NCBI GenBank assembly: GCA_963082975.1
Contig: OY720350.1
Location: 52,158,734-52,222,733 of the forward strand
Direction: 5' to 3'
Source of the DNA: Labia minor
Lineage: Eukaryota; Arthropoda; Insecta; Dermaptera; Spongiphoridae
DNA length: 64,000 nucleotides
The notes under the pieces were generated by a model that made no database searches, had not been told where the DNA came from, and was given only the letters and a program-made list of their open reading frames with translations. A program made the translations under genes and the position numbers. This document shows positions 63,714-64,000 of this stretch, piece after piece; the first letter of the stretch is position 1, and every line of letters starts with the position of its first letter.

Positions 63714-64000
63714 TTTGAGAAAATTAAAAAATAAACTTATGATAATATATTTTTATATTTTTCAAATTCGAAATAGCCAACAAGTAGCCATTATTACAAA
63801 AATCATTTTGTCCAACCTAAATAACTAAATTCACTAAGGTTTAAAAAATTGCCTTTATTTAAAAATTACAAAATTTTACTTTTAACTTTTAACTAAATTA
63901 AAAAAAAAATTATCTTGATAATATCCTTATTTTCTTTATGACATTAGTCATTATATTTAATCCATACATTATTACAAAATTTAACTGATCCATAATAAAT
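63714..64000 (-). promoter_or_regulatory. 5' flank / leader of the LSM11 homologue
   Basis: This is the 287 bp upstream of the LSM11 ATG. It is AT-rich, with short runs of T and A and no obvious TATA element or GC-rich core. It probably holds the 5' UTR and perhaps part of the promoter, or a further 5' non-coding exon may lie outside the window. No other coding sequence is seen here. Confidence 0.3.

Overview
The window looks like a piece of an AT-rich arthropod (probably insect) nuclear genome. There is no dense coding and no bacterial-type operon. What is visible is one widely split, intron-containing gene embedded in interspersed repeats: non-LTR retrotransposon (LINE) relics, a mariner relic, hAT and Tigger-like non-autonomous DNA transposons, Helitron-like ends, foldback elements and many microsatellites. 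The insect assignment is an inference from gene structure and repeat types; I cannot name the species.

The one gene I can identify is on the minus strand: the homologue of LSM11, the U7 snRNP-specific Sm-like protein needed for 3'-end processing of replication-dependent histone mRNAs. Its first coding exon lies at the right edge (63534-63713), an exon with the conserved NVLT..P..GPL block at 18878-18996, and the Sm1-motif exon at 13186-13324. All three have good splice sites. About 44.5 kb separates the first and second recognised exons and 5.55 kb the second and third. Almost the whole window is therefore LSM11 intron. The last recognised exon ends with a split codon before a good donor and the expected C-terminal Sm2 strand was not found, so the gene probably continues beyond position 1. 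A reading-phase mismatch between the first two recognised exons suggests one more short linker exon in the giant intron that I could not locate.

Layout from left to right: 1-13185 is intron or gene flank downstream of the Sm1 exon, with a SINE-like sequence (1150-1420), a possible mariner end (2174-2360), a GC-rich island (4690-4990), a 263-bp hAT MITE with 8-bp target duplication (5876-6138), Helitron-like 5' ends (7832-8140 and 12163-12345), a 609-bp Tigger-like MITE (9356-9964), a dispersed repeat (10085-10600) and a LINE 3' end (11712-11972). 13325-18877 is the second intron, with an E-box-bearing island, a LINE fragment with reverse transcriptase motifs and a four-unit 258-bp tandem array close to the exon. 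18997-63533 is the giant intron. It carries a 125-bp-arm foldback element (22192-22626), a mariner transposase relic (about 23735-24075), a possible 2.9-kb Helitron (25149-28095), further dispersed repeats, two more hAT-type elements (37756-38323 and 44790-47062, the latter nested in another repeat), another LINE relic (39440-40005), several copies of a roughly 590-bp repeat, two of them inverted (55432-56000 and 58541-59120), and a few GC-rich islands of unknown function.

No true tRNA, rRNA, CRISPR array or complete autonomous transposon was found. Most open frames are short, start at non-ATG codons, or are low-complexity or LINE-derived. I do not see a novel multi-gene system. The most interesting points are the extreme LSM11 intron architecture, the clean transposon insertion footprints and the foldback family.
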